A stretch of 64,000 nt of DNA from Apophysomyces variabilis (GCA_002749535.1 MZZL01000409.1:550962-614961), one strand, 5' to 3'. Shown: positions 33,910-46,226, counted from the first letter of the stretch. Notes: generated from the sequence alone by a model not told the origin. Made by a program: numbers and translations.

Positions 33910-34843
33910 AAGGAATATACATGCCCTAAGATTATATGACTAATTGCCATTGGGATTATTCTGAGGCTATTCGCCCAAACTTGTTTGAAGCTTCGGAGAC
34001 TCAAACTTTGCAGAATCATCCAATCAAACTATGAAGATTCCAACAAGAGATTTTGAATCAAAAGCGTGTCCTCGTTCAGAGGCAAGCGCAACTACATCAC
34101 GAAGACATAGATACCTATCCCATTAACTAGAAGATAATTTTAAACAGCCCAATGCTTAAAACAGTTGAGGATACGGGAAAATATCAGCAAAAATAGTGTA
34201 GCGGGCTCTGTTTGTTTCGTGCAAACGCCAGGTATCTGCATGATGTATGGAAAGAGAATGACTAAAGGTTAAACTTTACTAAACATATCATTTACCCCAG
34301 CAATAAAAAGAAAATTAAGTAATCATTATCAACGGTGACAGTTTGAATTACTGAGTATTGTGTCAAGACATACCATAGAGGCTTATGTGCTGTTTCAAAG
34401 GAGGCCATGATTCTCAATGCACTGATCCTCGTTTTCAATGTCTGTGGATCATCTCGCAAACAAGATAATCGCAGCTATTAATTATGCCACCATATTAGCT
34501 TTCTCGATTATGGGATATGTCGTTCATGGCTGCCTGTTATGTTGAACAAATTAGATGAATCACTTCGTCTATAGGAACACTGACCGTGCCCGTAATTTCG
34601 TAAAAGGACGAAGTAAAAGTCAACTAGAGAAATGAAATGTTTGCAGTCTATTTCATATGATCCTGTTTTATTTATGTAGCGGGATCCACAGCTCATATTA
34701 ACAAACAACTCGATTGTTCTTTGCTATAGAAAACAATGCTAAATACCATACTGTAGCGGTACAGTCCAGGAAGTACAGTACATAGATCACACAAATGAGC
34801 CATCCGTTTAAGTATTGATTATTTGGAGGTATGTATTAAAAAA
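33910..34843. other. Intergenic, no supported gene
   Basis: About 930 bp of AT-rich sequence that should include the AKR promoter. No recognisable coding or RNA element. Confidence 0.5.
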
Positions 34844-35066
34844 TATGAAGAAGTTCACGACTGCGGACATTGCCTGTCGCCACGGCATACTAGTTTGCAA
34901 ATGCTGTGGAGTGTTGTGGCAGAGAGATGTCAACGCTTGCAAAAACATTTTCTCGATCGCGCTGTCCGCCTGAATTGGCCAAGGATGACCGCAACGGTTC
35001 TCCCGTCCCCCGTCCCCCAACAACATCACCGAATCGAACGCGGCTCCTCCCCTCAAGGAAGTCTAG
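34844..35066 (+). pseudogene. Relic of a TnpB/Fanzor-like zinc-finger C-terminus
   Basis: One reading frame carries CKCCGVLWQRDVNACKNI, the zinc-finger and RuvC-III tail pattern of TnpB-like nucleases (CxxC...W.RDVNA.KNI), followed by PQRFSRP, which resembles the R.P..F.RP tail of related fungal sequences. Two TGA codons interrupt it, at the places expected for Trp and Arg (ALSA-stop-IGQG-stop-PQRF). No RuvC-I or RuvC-II part is recognisable upstream. It reads as a dead fragment of a second, different element from the one at 41.9-43.8 kb. Confidence 0.6.
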
Positions 35067-35451
35067 ATTTTTACGTGAAGTGTATTAGGCAATTTTCCAG
35101 TTAAGATTTTTAGTTTATCTTTTATACATGATACCATCGTTAAAGCTTTCTATCACATTTTAACAGGAAATGCTTACCAACAATTATTGGCAAATTCTTT
35201 ATAACAATCTCGGGCGGAATCTTTGAACAATTATGGATGAAATCTTTGAAAACTTTTGAATAAACAGTGTTCAAGAAATTGAAGAAAGAGAAGCACTCAG
35301 CAATCAATCATGTTCCACTTTCCTTTATGGCCATCACTTTGTACAAAATCTCCGCACAACTGGGCATACTATTTTTCTTTTCTTCTTGAACAAACAACAG
35401 ACCTACAACATTTTATTATCACTTCTCTCGATAAGATGTTGGGAAGGATTT

Positions 35452-36268
35452 TTAGAAGTCAGCATTGGCAGGGAATTCGAAGACGACATCCTTGCCAGTG
35501 AGCTTTCTGTAGACAGCGGAGAAAGTGTCAAGCTTGTACTCAAGGGCAGTGGCATCCTTGGCATCAAGGAACCTAGCAAGGAAAACAGGATTAACTCATT
35601 GTTTTGATCATTATGATGACAAAGGATGATCGTCAGTCTACTTACACCTTGATGGTCTTGGAACCATCGACCTTGACGCGGGTGCGCTTGCCGACGATCT
35701 CGGTGGGGTGGACCAAGTCTTCCAAGATAGCATCGTGGACATTGGTCAAGGTACGGCTTCTGGGACGAGGTTGCTTGGCGTTGGAGCGACGGCCAGGCTT
35801 GGCAAGAATACGGCGCTGAGCAACGAAGACGACGTGACGGTCAGAGAACTTCTTCTCCAATTCACGGGTGAGTCTAAAACAGAGACCATTGATGTGAGTA
35901 AAGAAGTAATTCGACTACTGCAAAAAAAGATAAAGTTGGGCGTATTTCTTATTTACCTGGCTTGAATCTTGTGGAAAGCCTTGAGAGCAGGGACAGGCAC
36001 GAAGATAACAATGGCCTTCTTGCCGCCACCAATTTCGAGCTACAAGAAATGGCCGCATTAATACCTACGAAGCAGGCGCGAACCACCAACATCGCGTTCT
36101 ACTCTTATTAGTTCTCACCTCCTTGGCAGCGTTGAATTGGAGTGGGCGCAAGTCCTTCTTCAATTCAGCAACATTGTTTTCCAAATCCACGAGGGCTTGG
36201 GCAACGGTGAGTTCAAACTCATCAGCAGGTGCAGCACCGGCGGTCTTTGCAATCTTGTGGGAAGCCAT
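35452..36268 (-). CDS. RPS7: 40S ribosomal protein eS7
   Basis: Small-subunit ribosomal protein needed for 18S maturation and translation. Four exons (36268-36119, 36039-35957, 35873-35646, 35572-35452) give 193 residues, the usual length. Family blocks: [89 protein letters not shown] and [14 protein letters not shown]. All introns are short (73-84 nt); I saw no snoRNA in them. At the last donor, GT pairs 2 nt apart are possible; the GTAAGT choice keeps the frame. Confidence 0.96.
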
Positions 36269-37129
36269 GTCGACTAGCTATATTGATAATATTCGTTCGA
36301 GTGCGTAATTTGCATAATGTCATAATGAGGGTTTGTTTGCGTGAGAATGGTTCGTAAGGTCAGGTAAAGAAAAGGCCCGTAAGATAAAGTAAAGGTACAG
36401 CACAGGAGAAAAGGGAAAAAAGAAAAATCATCAGTCAGTTTTCTGTTTTTCTTCAATTATTATTGCCATCCATCAGCCATTTTGAACCTAATGATGGCGT
36501 TCCTTGGGATTACATACAATCGATGCGAGAAAAGGAAGGATCCATCCTCTGGACCATCACCCATCATCTTTGCCTGGCGGTGCACAGCTCAGGTGCGAGG
36601 CGCGGACCGGAAAGTAACCATGTTCTAAATAGTCACAGTGCGGTGGACTTTGCCGGACAACTTATCATCGCCCCGCTTTATTAGTGTTCCAAAAAGCTAC
36701 GGAACAGTTTAAAACGCTCAATAAATCATACAACCCTACAAAAGCTCAATCCTGCTGGTGTGGAACTACTCATGGCATCTGCTGGTTATGCACACACTAT
36801 ATTGACAGCTTATTCAGACGGGGTCATGTTTAGTTTATATTTCCGCCTATCGAACCGTTACCAAGTCTTTATTGTTACAACCGTAACTGATTCTTGAATA
36901 CCGCCACTGACCAATTTTAGCTCGGCATCATTTGAAAGACACCATTGGTAAGCGTGGTCTTCATTGCACAATATCAAACAATTTGTGAAATTCGGCAGGA
37001 GAAAGAAATGTACAGTAGGTATGTACACACAATATATATATATATTTTGTGATCGGGCCTGGTTAGAAAATTAAAAACTAAGATTTTCTACATCTAATTG
37101 TCAAATTAAATACAAAAAAATTGAATATA
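36269..37129. other. Intergenic, no supported gene; AT repeat at 37031-37046
   Basis: RPS7 promoter region and PUF-gene 3' end. The frame 36463-36684 shows no motif. A short (AT)n run lies at 37031-37046. Confidence 0.5.
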
Positions 37130-40100
37130 TCACAATGTCTCTTCCTCCTGCTGCTCATTCGATGATTTCAATAACGTCTTGAGCAACCGATCGAATTGGG
37201 GGAGGTCGCTTAACTTTGAGGATGGAACTGCAGGTGTGGCCGCTTGTTGCTGAGGCTGCATCGTAGCTGCTGCTGCTGTCATTGCTGCCGCATACATGTT
37301 GGCCATCATTGCAACAGCTTGTGGGTTCTGCATCCACGGTAGATTCCCCGTATCACTCGAGCTGTTAGCTTCATCGGTGCCCGCAGACCGGGATGATGGT
37401 GATGATGATGTTTCAGACGCAGGGTTTTCCTCCGTCTGCAGCATTTCTAAATCCTCTAGTAACTTTTTGTAACTTTGAACATTCTGCACCTTTAACCGTT
37501 GCGTCAGCGACTCCTTAATCTGTTTGAAGACGTATTCACGTCGTTCTAAGTGCGGAATCGCCACAATCTTCTGTATAAGAGAAACACCATGAACTTGATC
37601 TTTCAGCACGTCGTCTAGTAGACTCGGTTCTCCAAAGATAGCATTCACAAGTAGACTACTTGCGTCCGGCTCTTGTTGCTGGTTAATCACCTTAAATACG
37701 GTCATCGATCCTAATTTATGCGTGCACAGTTTGCCAAGGTAGGGCAGAAGTCGTGGACATAAGACTCTAAAACGACCAGGAAGTTCAGAAGTGTCCAGCA
37801 ACCATATCAACAGGAGCGTCCCGTTCACGTTCGTGGTAAGCAAGACGGCATTTTGCACGATCGCAGCGGCGACATAAACCTAGAGAAATGTGAGCAGATG
37901 ATCCGTTTGTGTATACCCTTCAGTACCTGTTGCTCTGGCTTCACGACAGGGTTCTCAAGTATAGCACGAACAGCACGGGCGCCAAAGCGACCTTGTCCAA
38001 TTTCCCAGCATTTATCCACAATGGCGTCAAAAATGTATTGATTGTGTTCGGGCCCCATACGTAAACAGCACTGCACAACGTAGTTGCCAAACTGATCCAA
38101 CAATAGCAACGGCACATAAGGAGCGATATGCTCATGTATCAACTCAATCTATTTGTCCAGCAATGAATAATCTGTAGACATGTGTAGGTGGACCATACCT
38201 GAGCAGGCGTATTAGCAAAATCCACAATCTTTTGAGCAGCCCAGGTTCCGTTTTTATGGACACCAATAGCTGCCAGATAAGGCGCAATCTTTTCGAGCAT
38301 AATCTGTTTGGTTGATTCTTCGCAGTGTTCGAATAGTTTTTGTACAACCGTATTACCAATGTAATCTGCAAGCCATTAGTAAATCGACATTTTCGAACAC
38401 AGAAGTTTACGTACCGCTACATAACTCCACAATTTCACCCATGCACTCGGCTGCAATACTTTCCACATCTTGTACTGCTTGACCGCTCTCCAACCGTTTT
38501 CTCATTTCACGAAGACGTAGCGGTTCAAGTATTCTGTCTGAACTTAATTCCGGAACGGATGGTATCACAGAACAGTAGCTCAGAGGAATGCGTTCGACTA
38601 CGAACGTCATGAGTCAGAATGAATTTTAAGCCTCCTTCCTTACTTGAACTTTTGTCTGACACGTCCTGACCAAGCTGTTGCATAATAAACTGTCGTTCGG
38701 CCCCGATAGCGGTATACAAACTGGGCTGTGTTGTCTGTTGTTGTCCCGATGCATTCATCATCATGCTCGTCATCATCATTGCTGTAGCCCACTGTGTTGC
38801 TTGATATGTGTCAGGCGTAGATGCTGGCTGTTGTGTCGAAGCCTCGTCCGTTTCATCCGGATTATTCGAAGGTACTTTTGCGAATCCGATTCTAACCGAG
38901 CCTGTCCCTGGTCCTAGGATTTCTTTGTTCTGCAGTGTCTTTCGCGCACGCACAGCATCTTCCTGATGTTCAAAGTTAACAAAGCCGCAGTTTTTGTGTG
39001 ACAAAACGCGGACGGATTCAATCGGGCCAAATGGTTGAAATAGGGTACGCAGCACGGCGGGGTTCATATTAGCAGGGATGTTACCGATCCCTAAAAGAAA
39101 AAAGAAGTTGAGTTGCGTTGGAAGCGGAAACAGAGGCAAAACTTACACAAGGCACGCGTGGGTCCCTGCGCATTTGGTCCAGCTTCATTTGTCAAAGCCA
39201 TGGCCAAACTGACATCTGCTTTTCCAAACCCGACACGAACAGGGGTTCCTGCTAGCTTACTACCGAGGCGTGTCTCAAGATCGTTCTTTGCAGCCACGGC
39301 CGACTCCATTGTTGTAAAATTAACAAAGGCACACTCCTTATCCGACAAAATCCTAGCACTTTCGACAGTACCATAACCCGAGAAAAGTTGCATGAGATCT
39401 GGCACACTAAGAGAAGGATTGATGTTTCCTAGCCACAAGGCTCGTGAAGGTATTTGCGCAGGGGTGCAAGAAGGTGATTCATGAGATGCGGAGGATGCTC
39501 CGGAAGGCATAGGATTTGATGCCTCGCCCATCAGTGGAGACGTATAGAAATCCTAAGCAGGACTGAGCGTTACAATCTCAGCACGAAAAAAAAGGCTTTC
39601 TTTCTATTGTCTTACTTTTGCGTTCAAATCCTGCAGATTGACTACTTGTTCGTGAGATCCTATTCGCCCGAAAGGTCTGTATCCATCAATAGTAAGGTCC
39701 ACAAGGTTTCCGCTACTGCGAGAATTACGGAGTGGTCGATGGTCTCCCGACATTGCCTGTTGCTGGTGTTGTTGCTGTAGGTGATGAATCTGGTTAATCT
39801 GTGGCTGAAGTCGGTGAAGCGAGCCCATTTCAAACGGGCTAAACGCATTCGGTAAAGCCATGGAAGGAGCCCCATCCGCCATCCCCAAACTAATGGCGCG
39901 TGGTCGCTGCATTACGCTGCTGCGTGTTTGTGGCGAAAACGGGCTAAAAGACATCCCTTGTAAACGACTGATTTCAGGATGTTCAGGAATCTGGCTTGCG
40001 ACGGTATAAGAACGACTGCGCGTTGAGCCGGGATGAAGGTATTGGTCCGCCTTAGATGAAGTTGACATTGGTGCAGCGGACCTTTGCTGGGTATTTTCAT

Positions 40101-40625
40101 CGTCAAGGCCCAGTGATGCAAGTGTACTTGCGATAGTATTTTCATCTATTGGGCTTGACGCCTCGTACGATGAGAACGCGGAGCTAAACAGGGTGGTACC
40201 GAACACGCCATCCGCACGGTCGGACGGAAGTGTGACAGAACCCGAGCGATGTCTTGCCGATGGGGCCTGGACTGTCAGATTTGGTGTATTGGAATAAACA
40301 TCAGATGCATAAGGAAATGCGGAGGATTGTGATGGCATCGTATCCGCACGAGGGCGGCGCAATGTCGAAGATATTGCATGTCCAGAAAATTCTCTCGAAG
40401 GACCCAAAACGTTCTCTTCCGACTCTTCCGGTGCCCTTCAATAGGAATATCAGTCAGGAGGCAATTGAGCAGAAAAAGATAGAAAAATAAAGAAAGAAAG
40501 AAGACGAGTCCTTACCTTAACACTACGGAAGGAGCTGTGGTTGAAGTCATTGCCATAGATGTTTTCGGATAGTATGATGGTGATTTCTTGGTATGAGAAA
40601 CATCAGATATCCAAGCAAAATCCAT
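37130..40625 (-). CDS. RRM and Pumilio-repeat RNA-binding protein (JSN1/PUF1-2 type)
   Basis: mRNA-binding post-transcriptional regulator. Eight exons (40625-40516, 40435-39616, 39552-39147, 39090-38644, 38597-38415, 38365-38199, 38148-37927, 37879-37130) give 1034 residues. Order: a ~300-residue disordered Ser/Gln-rich region; RRM1 (RALWLGNINPSLSVPDLMQLF, then CAFVNF); RRM2 (WIGNIPANMNPAVLRTLF, then CGFVNF); a Met/Gln-rich linker; PUF repeats including YIGNTVVQKLFEHCEE, KNGTWAAQKIVD, DQFGNYVVQCCLRMG and GRFGARAVRAIL; and a Gln/Ala-rich tail. Two RRMs before PUF repeats mark the yeast Jsn1/Puf2 subfamily. The start at 40625 was chosen because the upstream in-frame extension to 40778 is hydrophobic and looks spurious. 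Confidence 0.92.
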
Positions 40626-41103
40626 TGCAGGGAAAGGCAACAAAGAGTAAGCTTGGTGTGCAAGTAAAGAAGCCAAGAAAAGAAAGAAAAAAACTGCGCT
40701 GGAACCTGCAATCGGGGTGGATATTTGTGACGTGGCATAAGTTATGACTGTCACTTGAGATTGCCTGCATTTCGCCATCCCAATTGAGCGGGTTTTCTAC
40801 GGAAACGCCTAAATTTAGGACACATAAAATGATTCCGTAGATATATTACATTAGGCAGTATTAAGCTTATAAAATAGCAAAGTAAAATCGTAACTCACAA
40901 AAAAGGCAGTTCACTTGCTATACAGCCTCAACCTTTAATATATAAAAGGCAGTTGGTCACTATTGTCTCAACCTTAATTGCTTTTTCGGCTCTGCTGATA
41001 AAAAGGAGGGACAATAAAACTTCTACACTTCTTTTTCAAAAGACTTTACGTCCTCTTTGTTCCATATATACGTTTTATAACAATAACCTTATTGACGAAA
41101 AGA
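40626..41103. other. Intergenic between the PUF gene and the Helitron relic
   Basis: About 480 bp that should include the PUF promoter. No Helitron 5' terminus could be identified. Confidence 0.4.
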
Positions 41104-41838
41104 TGCCAACACGCTGTAGTCACTGCAATCTTACCACCCATTCCCTAATTACAAGCCGCTTATGTCCCTGTAATCCCAGAAATCTTGCACGCACTGCTCC
41201 AAACGGACAGGTTTTCAGTATTAGGACTGCCAGAAGGTAGATAAATCAACACGACATGGAAATTATAGTGCGCAAATTTTATGAGATTCTTCTTCATTAA
41301 GACGTTGTATTCGATTAAGGTTTGTAGACGCTGAAGATAGTCAGCATGTCAATGATCGCAATGATCTTCCTCATGAGGAATCGGAGACTGAAGCGTTTTC
41401 TTTGACTGCTTCTGTCCAGGATACACCTATTGATAGTAATAGGAAAGCCCGTTTAGTACTTTTCTCGAAACTAACGTTCGTGGGCGTGAGATCGTCAATC
41501 ACAGACACATTCTATCTTCACGTCAGGCTAATTGCCAACATTGTGGCGCCAATATGTGGGTTTGGGAGAGAGCGCTTCGCTCCAGTATGGAACACCCTGT
41601 CTTCAACATGTGCTGTTGTCAGGGAAAGATAAGACTTCCACCCTTATCCCCACCTCCAGAGCCTTTGCTTAGATTGCCTACGGCCAATACTGAGGCAGGA
41701 AAGCAGTTCAGACTGAACATTAGGGCATACAATAACGTCTTTGCATTTTCATCCATGGGTGTTCAGCTTGATGAGTCCATCGTAAATGCTGTAGGAGGTT
41801 CTTATACTTTCACATTCATGTCGGATTTATTCTTTTGA
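41104..41838 (+). pseudogene. Helitron Rep/helicase N-terminal region, truncated and frameshifted
   Basis: Three coding blocks: 41104-41238 (MPTRCSHCNLTTHS and a Cys-rich sequence), about 41328-41450 (acidic, after a TTTGTAG acceptor) and about 41462-41838. The last block carries the Helitron N-terminal signature: NCQHCGANMWVWER, then FNMCCCQGKIRLPPLSPPPEPLLRL, FRLNIRAYNNVFAFSSMG and GGSYTF. The frame shifts near 41450, and the protein ends (stop at 41836-41838) where intact Helitrons continue into the Rep and helicase domains, neither of which is visible. The terminal CTRR hairpin was not found. This is the start of a rolling-circle transposon protein, now broken. Confidence 0.75.
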
Positions 41839-41861
41839 ATAAAACCATTTGCTTTTCCAGA

Positions 41862-43761
41862 CTGTATACAAAAAAGCATGTGGTACAGAAGTGCCCTGGC
41901 CCCAAAAGCATTACAGACAATAGACACAATCGTGATTATGTCAAGTCTTGCGTCGAGTTTCTACAGCAGTCAATAAGTATTACGGAAATTGACTAGACAA
42001 AACTCAATGCGGAGCCCCACCTCTTCCTTCGTTGGTTCTTTCAAGTGCTTAAGCGTCTTGAACAAAAGATATTTATTGCCGAGCTCACAGCTCAAAAGTA
42101 CGTCTCCCCAGGGTACATTCATCGAATGGTAGATAAGGTATGTCGACAATGGTATTCAAACTTAACATGAGCTGACGATATCTTAGGTCCTCGACAAAGA
42201 GAAACTGCCAAAGCGACTCGTGAAAAGCCTCGAAGTGAATGTTAGGATAGCCATCAGAAAGCGAGAGAAACTTTCTCTGGCAAAGAAATTCGCTCGTATA
42301 TCGGAAACAGCTCTGTCGAAACTGCAGGAATTTATCAAGGAGACAGGGGATGCAATTGATGCTGAGATATTTAAACCTGAAAAACATACAGACCCACGGG
42401 GCAAGAGAAGATTTACAATGTTGCCTGTGTATAGCACCCAAATGCGCCATATCACAATGGATAACCAAGCGCTTGGTCGACTGATGTGCAAATCTGGGCT
42501 ACGAGATACTCTGGCACCTGTCAAGCCCGATGAAGCCAGAGAAGTGTATTTCAAATTGTTCGACATGTCAAAAATTGGGTACAGGACTATCGAAGACTTG
42601 GAAACAGAAAAAGTGCTATTTTGGTAGGATTTTTATATTTCGTATGTGGGATTCTGTTAACGCTTTCATTGAAGGGACAAAATACGAACCGATGGCACCG
42701 ACGTTGAATTTATTTTTAAAAAATACAAAGCACCATACGACCCGAAAAAGAAGCCACTTACACCTTCAGATATGAAAGGAAAGTTTGAAGATGCGTTGAT
42801 CTGAGGAGTTGATCCTGGAGTGGCCAGTGTTTTTGTTGCAGCAGATGGAACACATGACTCTCGACACCGGGTCCGCTCTACCAGTACCGAAGAATACTAC
42901 TCTTTATGTGGGTTTAACGATGCCTCAAGATTTCGAGAAAAATATAACAAGCAAGAACCAGCCATCAAAGATCTTATTGATAAAACACCTTCGCTGAAGA
43001 CATCTGATCTGGAAAAGCTGATTATGGCAATTCGATATTGTATACAACACTATGACACTATTTCCGAATTTTTAGCCGAAATCAAAGGTGTGGCGGATTT
43101 TCTTTGTTATAATTCTAATATCATTACTTCCCCCAGATACAGTAAATTGAGATTCAAGTCGTATATTAAGAAATAGAAAGGACGGAGCGAAATTGCAAAA
43201 AGACTATTGTATGGGAGCAAAAAAGATGGGTCATATAGCAAGGAAAACACATGCAAGTCCAGTGATTCGAAATGGGTCCCTTTATCAGCTAATGATCGGC
43301 CGGAGGAAAAAGAGAAGCCCATAATTATTGCTTATGGAAATGGAGCATTCTCTGGGAGCATGAAAGGACAGAAAGCTGCGCCTAGCAAAGCTATTCTGAA
43401 GGAATTGCAACAACAAGCCAGACAAAGGAAGGTATAAGCGGTTATATAAAATTCCATGAGTGACTAAGCTCGCTTTTGTTAGGCTCCTACTTTTGTGTTT
43501 CTCATTGACGAATATCTTACGTCTCAAATATGTCCAGTATGTCAGAAGCGAAACTTACAGAATGCAAAAGAAGGAAAAGATGCGCGAGGCCAGGAAGCCT
43601 CGAAAACTCATGCCGTACTGACATGCTCTAACAAATCATGTACGGCCATGTTTTGGAATCGAGACTCTATGGCTGCATCCAACATTTTGCACCTTTTCTT
43701 ACACATGAGAGATTATGCCAATGGACGACCAGATCCCTTTATTAAAGTGGCAAGCACATAA
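41862..43761 (+). pseudogene. Fanzor (eukaryotic TnpB-like RNA-guided nuclease), decayed
   Basis: Coding blocks: about 41862-42137, 42187-42624, 42676-43431 and 43483-43761, with plausible introns at 42138-42186 and 43432-43482. Visible features in order: a basic helical N-terminal half (VLKRLEQKIFIAEL, FTMLPVYSTQMRHI), IRTDGTDVEFIF, RuvC-I GVDPGVASVF with its Asp, LRFKSYI.K, KGRSEIAKRLLYG, the RuvC-II region PIIIAYGNGAF, RuvC-III FLIDEYLTSQICPVC with its Asp, the second zinc-finger pair CSNKSC, and FWNRDSMAASNIL. This order is diagnostic of Fanzor/TnpB proteins. In-frame stops at 41994 (TAG), 42625 (TAG), 42802 (TGA) and 43174 (TAG), plus a frame break near 42625-42680, mark it as non-functional unless unusual splicing rescues it. 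The N-terminus is not defined. Confidence 0.8.
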
Positions 43762-46178
43762 ATAGTATTCAGTTAGAGAATATTATGTCATAACTTGTTA
43801 AGCTTATTATTGACGAGACTATTTGCCTTTCATATGCCATGAACATCTAGGCAATAATTTGCATACCACAGATATCACTATTACCTTGCCATATATGGTA
43901 TCAATTACACGTTACTCCACTGTGGCGCCCTGATCAGTGTCAATACCGTCTGACACCCTATTTATACACGATAATATCTCGTCTAAAAAAACCAACATTT
44001 ATCCCTCGAATTCATCATCATTCATTCTAAAGCAGTACCTTAACCTAGAAAATAATCCAACTCGATTTTCTCCTAAGCAACTTGAAAATAGAGCTGAATC
44101 AAATCGTTTAGACGGTGAATCATAGTTTCCTTTTTTCTTTTTTTTTTTTTCCTCAAGGGTGACACTGATGGTAAAAAAATAAGATGGATGGCTTATTAAT
44201 AGTAACCAAGTAAGTTGACAAAGGCAAATATTTCATAGCTTCCTTGAACTAATTCAGTGCAAAAGTTAGCAATTGATAACTTGGAATAGACTGTATAGGT
44301 CTATCAATACTCAACTTTTCTACAGTTTTCTTGTAAAAATTCTTACTATTTCAGAAAAGAAAAGATACTTGCCTGCATCGGTACAATTTTTGTTGGTAGA
44401 GCATATATAGTATTTTTAACAAGTACGTTCACGTGTCATAATTTAGTCGAGGCAATTGAATAGCTGAGCTTGTTGTTAATGAATCCAGTTAGTTATCCTG
44501 TATGAATTGCCTGCATCTCACATACCTATTCTGGAAAACTTTGACAATCCCATATCCAGATCCTAGCCAAGCGGACACAACATGCATACACAATCTCAAA
44601 TAGTGAGTATGAAAATAAAAATACAATCATTCAAGGACACTGGTTGGTTACTGGGCTTAGAAGCATTATCCACTTGACTCATGGATTCTTCATCGTTCCT
44701 TTGAACTGCAGCATTATGGCTTGATCTTCCAAGCATTTCTGGTCTGCAAGAAACGTCGACAACAGTGCGTTTGTAGCCTTAAAGGAATACCGACCTGTGA
44801 TTGCCAAAAAATGGTTGCTTTTCCAGAGTTCTTATAGAATGCAACGAAGTAACTGAAACATCTGAAAATGACTCAGTTCTAGTAGAGCTGTTGTCAGGAA
44901 AAGTTACCCATCCTGTCGCAAATGGGGTATTCCAGTGACTTGAGTAAGTTTTAAATTTGGAGATAAGGGATGTTGATTACCTTATGCGATAAATTGTTAA
45001 GAGTGTTAGATGTATCGTATCTCTGGTTTATAGCAACTAGAGGCATTTAAAGAAATTCAAAAGCTGTTCTTATTTTCTGTGCTATAGAATAATTAGGGAA
45101 AGAGAAACAGATATCGAGTTTCATTCGTTGCAACATTCAGTTTCGACGTTTGATTTTCATACGTTGCGAAATCATTTTTGGGAATCCTGAAGGGTATTTC
45201 TTGGTCCTGAAACTCAGTGGATTTCAGGTGGGGTGACACTTACGGGGAAATTACCTCTTCTAGAATCTTGTTCATCTTTAGACCTGTAAAGTAACAACTT
45301 GGGAAGCATTGGTTTGTCCTCAGATGATTATATATAAAACATATAAGAATTACATGTTCATATTTTTGGGCAGTCAGAGTTGCATAATCTAGAAATAGAC
45401 TAGCTATAAGATTGTTAGGTCGAAATGATTATTGCAATTGAAAATTGCAATCTTATCATGCTGCCTCTGGTACGTTTGTATTTGGTTAATGTGTAAATAC
45501 GAAAATGTATGCTACTGACGTTACGTCGCATATTCTTTTTTTGCTTTGCAGTTTATCAAGAGAAAGAGATATAGCAGATGTTAGCAAACCTGATAAAGTA
45601 TGGAAAGGATGCTCACAGAAGTTAAAGCAGCCTAATTCAGTGTACATGACCTATGTGCTAAAGACAATCGACCTCTTTTCTTCAAGCGGAGCGAGCTTGT
45701 AACGTATACAGATTGGGATGTGATTGTAGCCATTTTGTATGAGTTTCTGTACAATGATAGTTGTGTAGAGGCTTAATGACTTTAAAGGATTCCTTCTAAT
45801 AGTAGTCAAAACCGGTCTGGAGCAAGTTTAAATGATAAATAAATCGAATTGTTCGGAGCCTACATATCGTTGGCTAATCCGAAGATAATCTACATTACTA
45901 AATTGATCTTTCCCGCCTTTGCAAAAGGCAAATGACATATTTTGCTCGTAGCGTGTGGGTGTTCTAGTGAGACAACGTCTACGACCTTTTGGCATGGTAT
46001 GTGAAGCGTTATGACTTAACTCGATATTGATGATGATTAAATTATGACCAAACATGATTTAGAGATTTCTCACGACTGTTTCATGTTTCCGTCAATAAAA
46101 AATATCGACGTATCAAAAATAACTCTTTCTCTTCCTGGCCCCCCCTGCTTTGGTTTATTTGAAGTGAAGTCTCGTTGA
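43762..46178. other. AT-rich intergenic, no supported gene
   Basis: About 2.4 kb beyond the Fanzor relic, with a poly-T/pyrimidine run near 44127-44152. The frames at 43937-44125 and 45505-45702 show no family. The right end of the mobile element, and any former guide (omega) RNA gene, would lie at its start but could not be recognised. Confidence 0.45.
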
Positions 46179-46226
46179 ATGATATACACAGAAACTGAAA
46201 TAACCAGACCTGTCCCTTTGTCAGCC

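Noticed and set aside
36463..36684. Plus-strand 73-codon frame upstream of RPS7
   Set aside because: No motif; it lies in the ribosomal protein promoter region.
41862..43761. Intact functional Fanzor with unusual introns instead of a pseudogene
   Set aside because: The stops at 42802 and 43174 sit inside strongly conserved blocks where no splice pair could remove them without losing the block.
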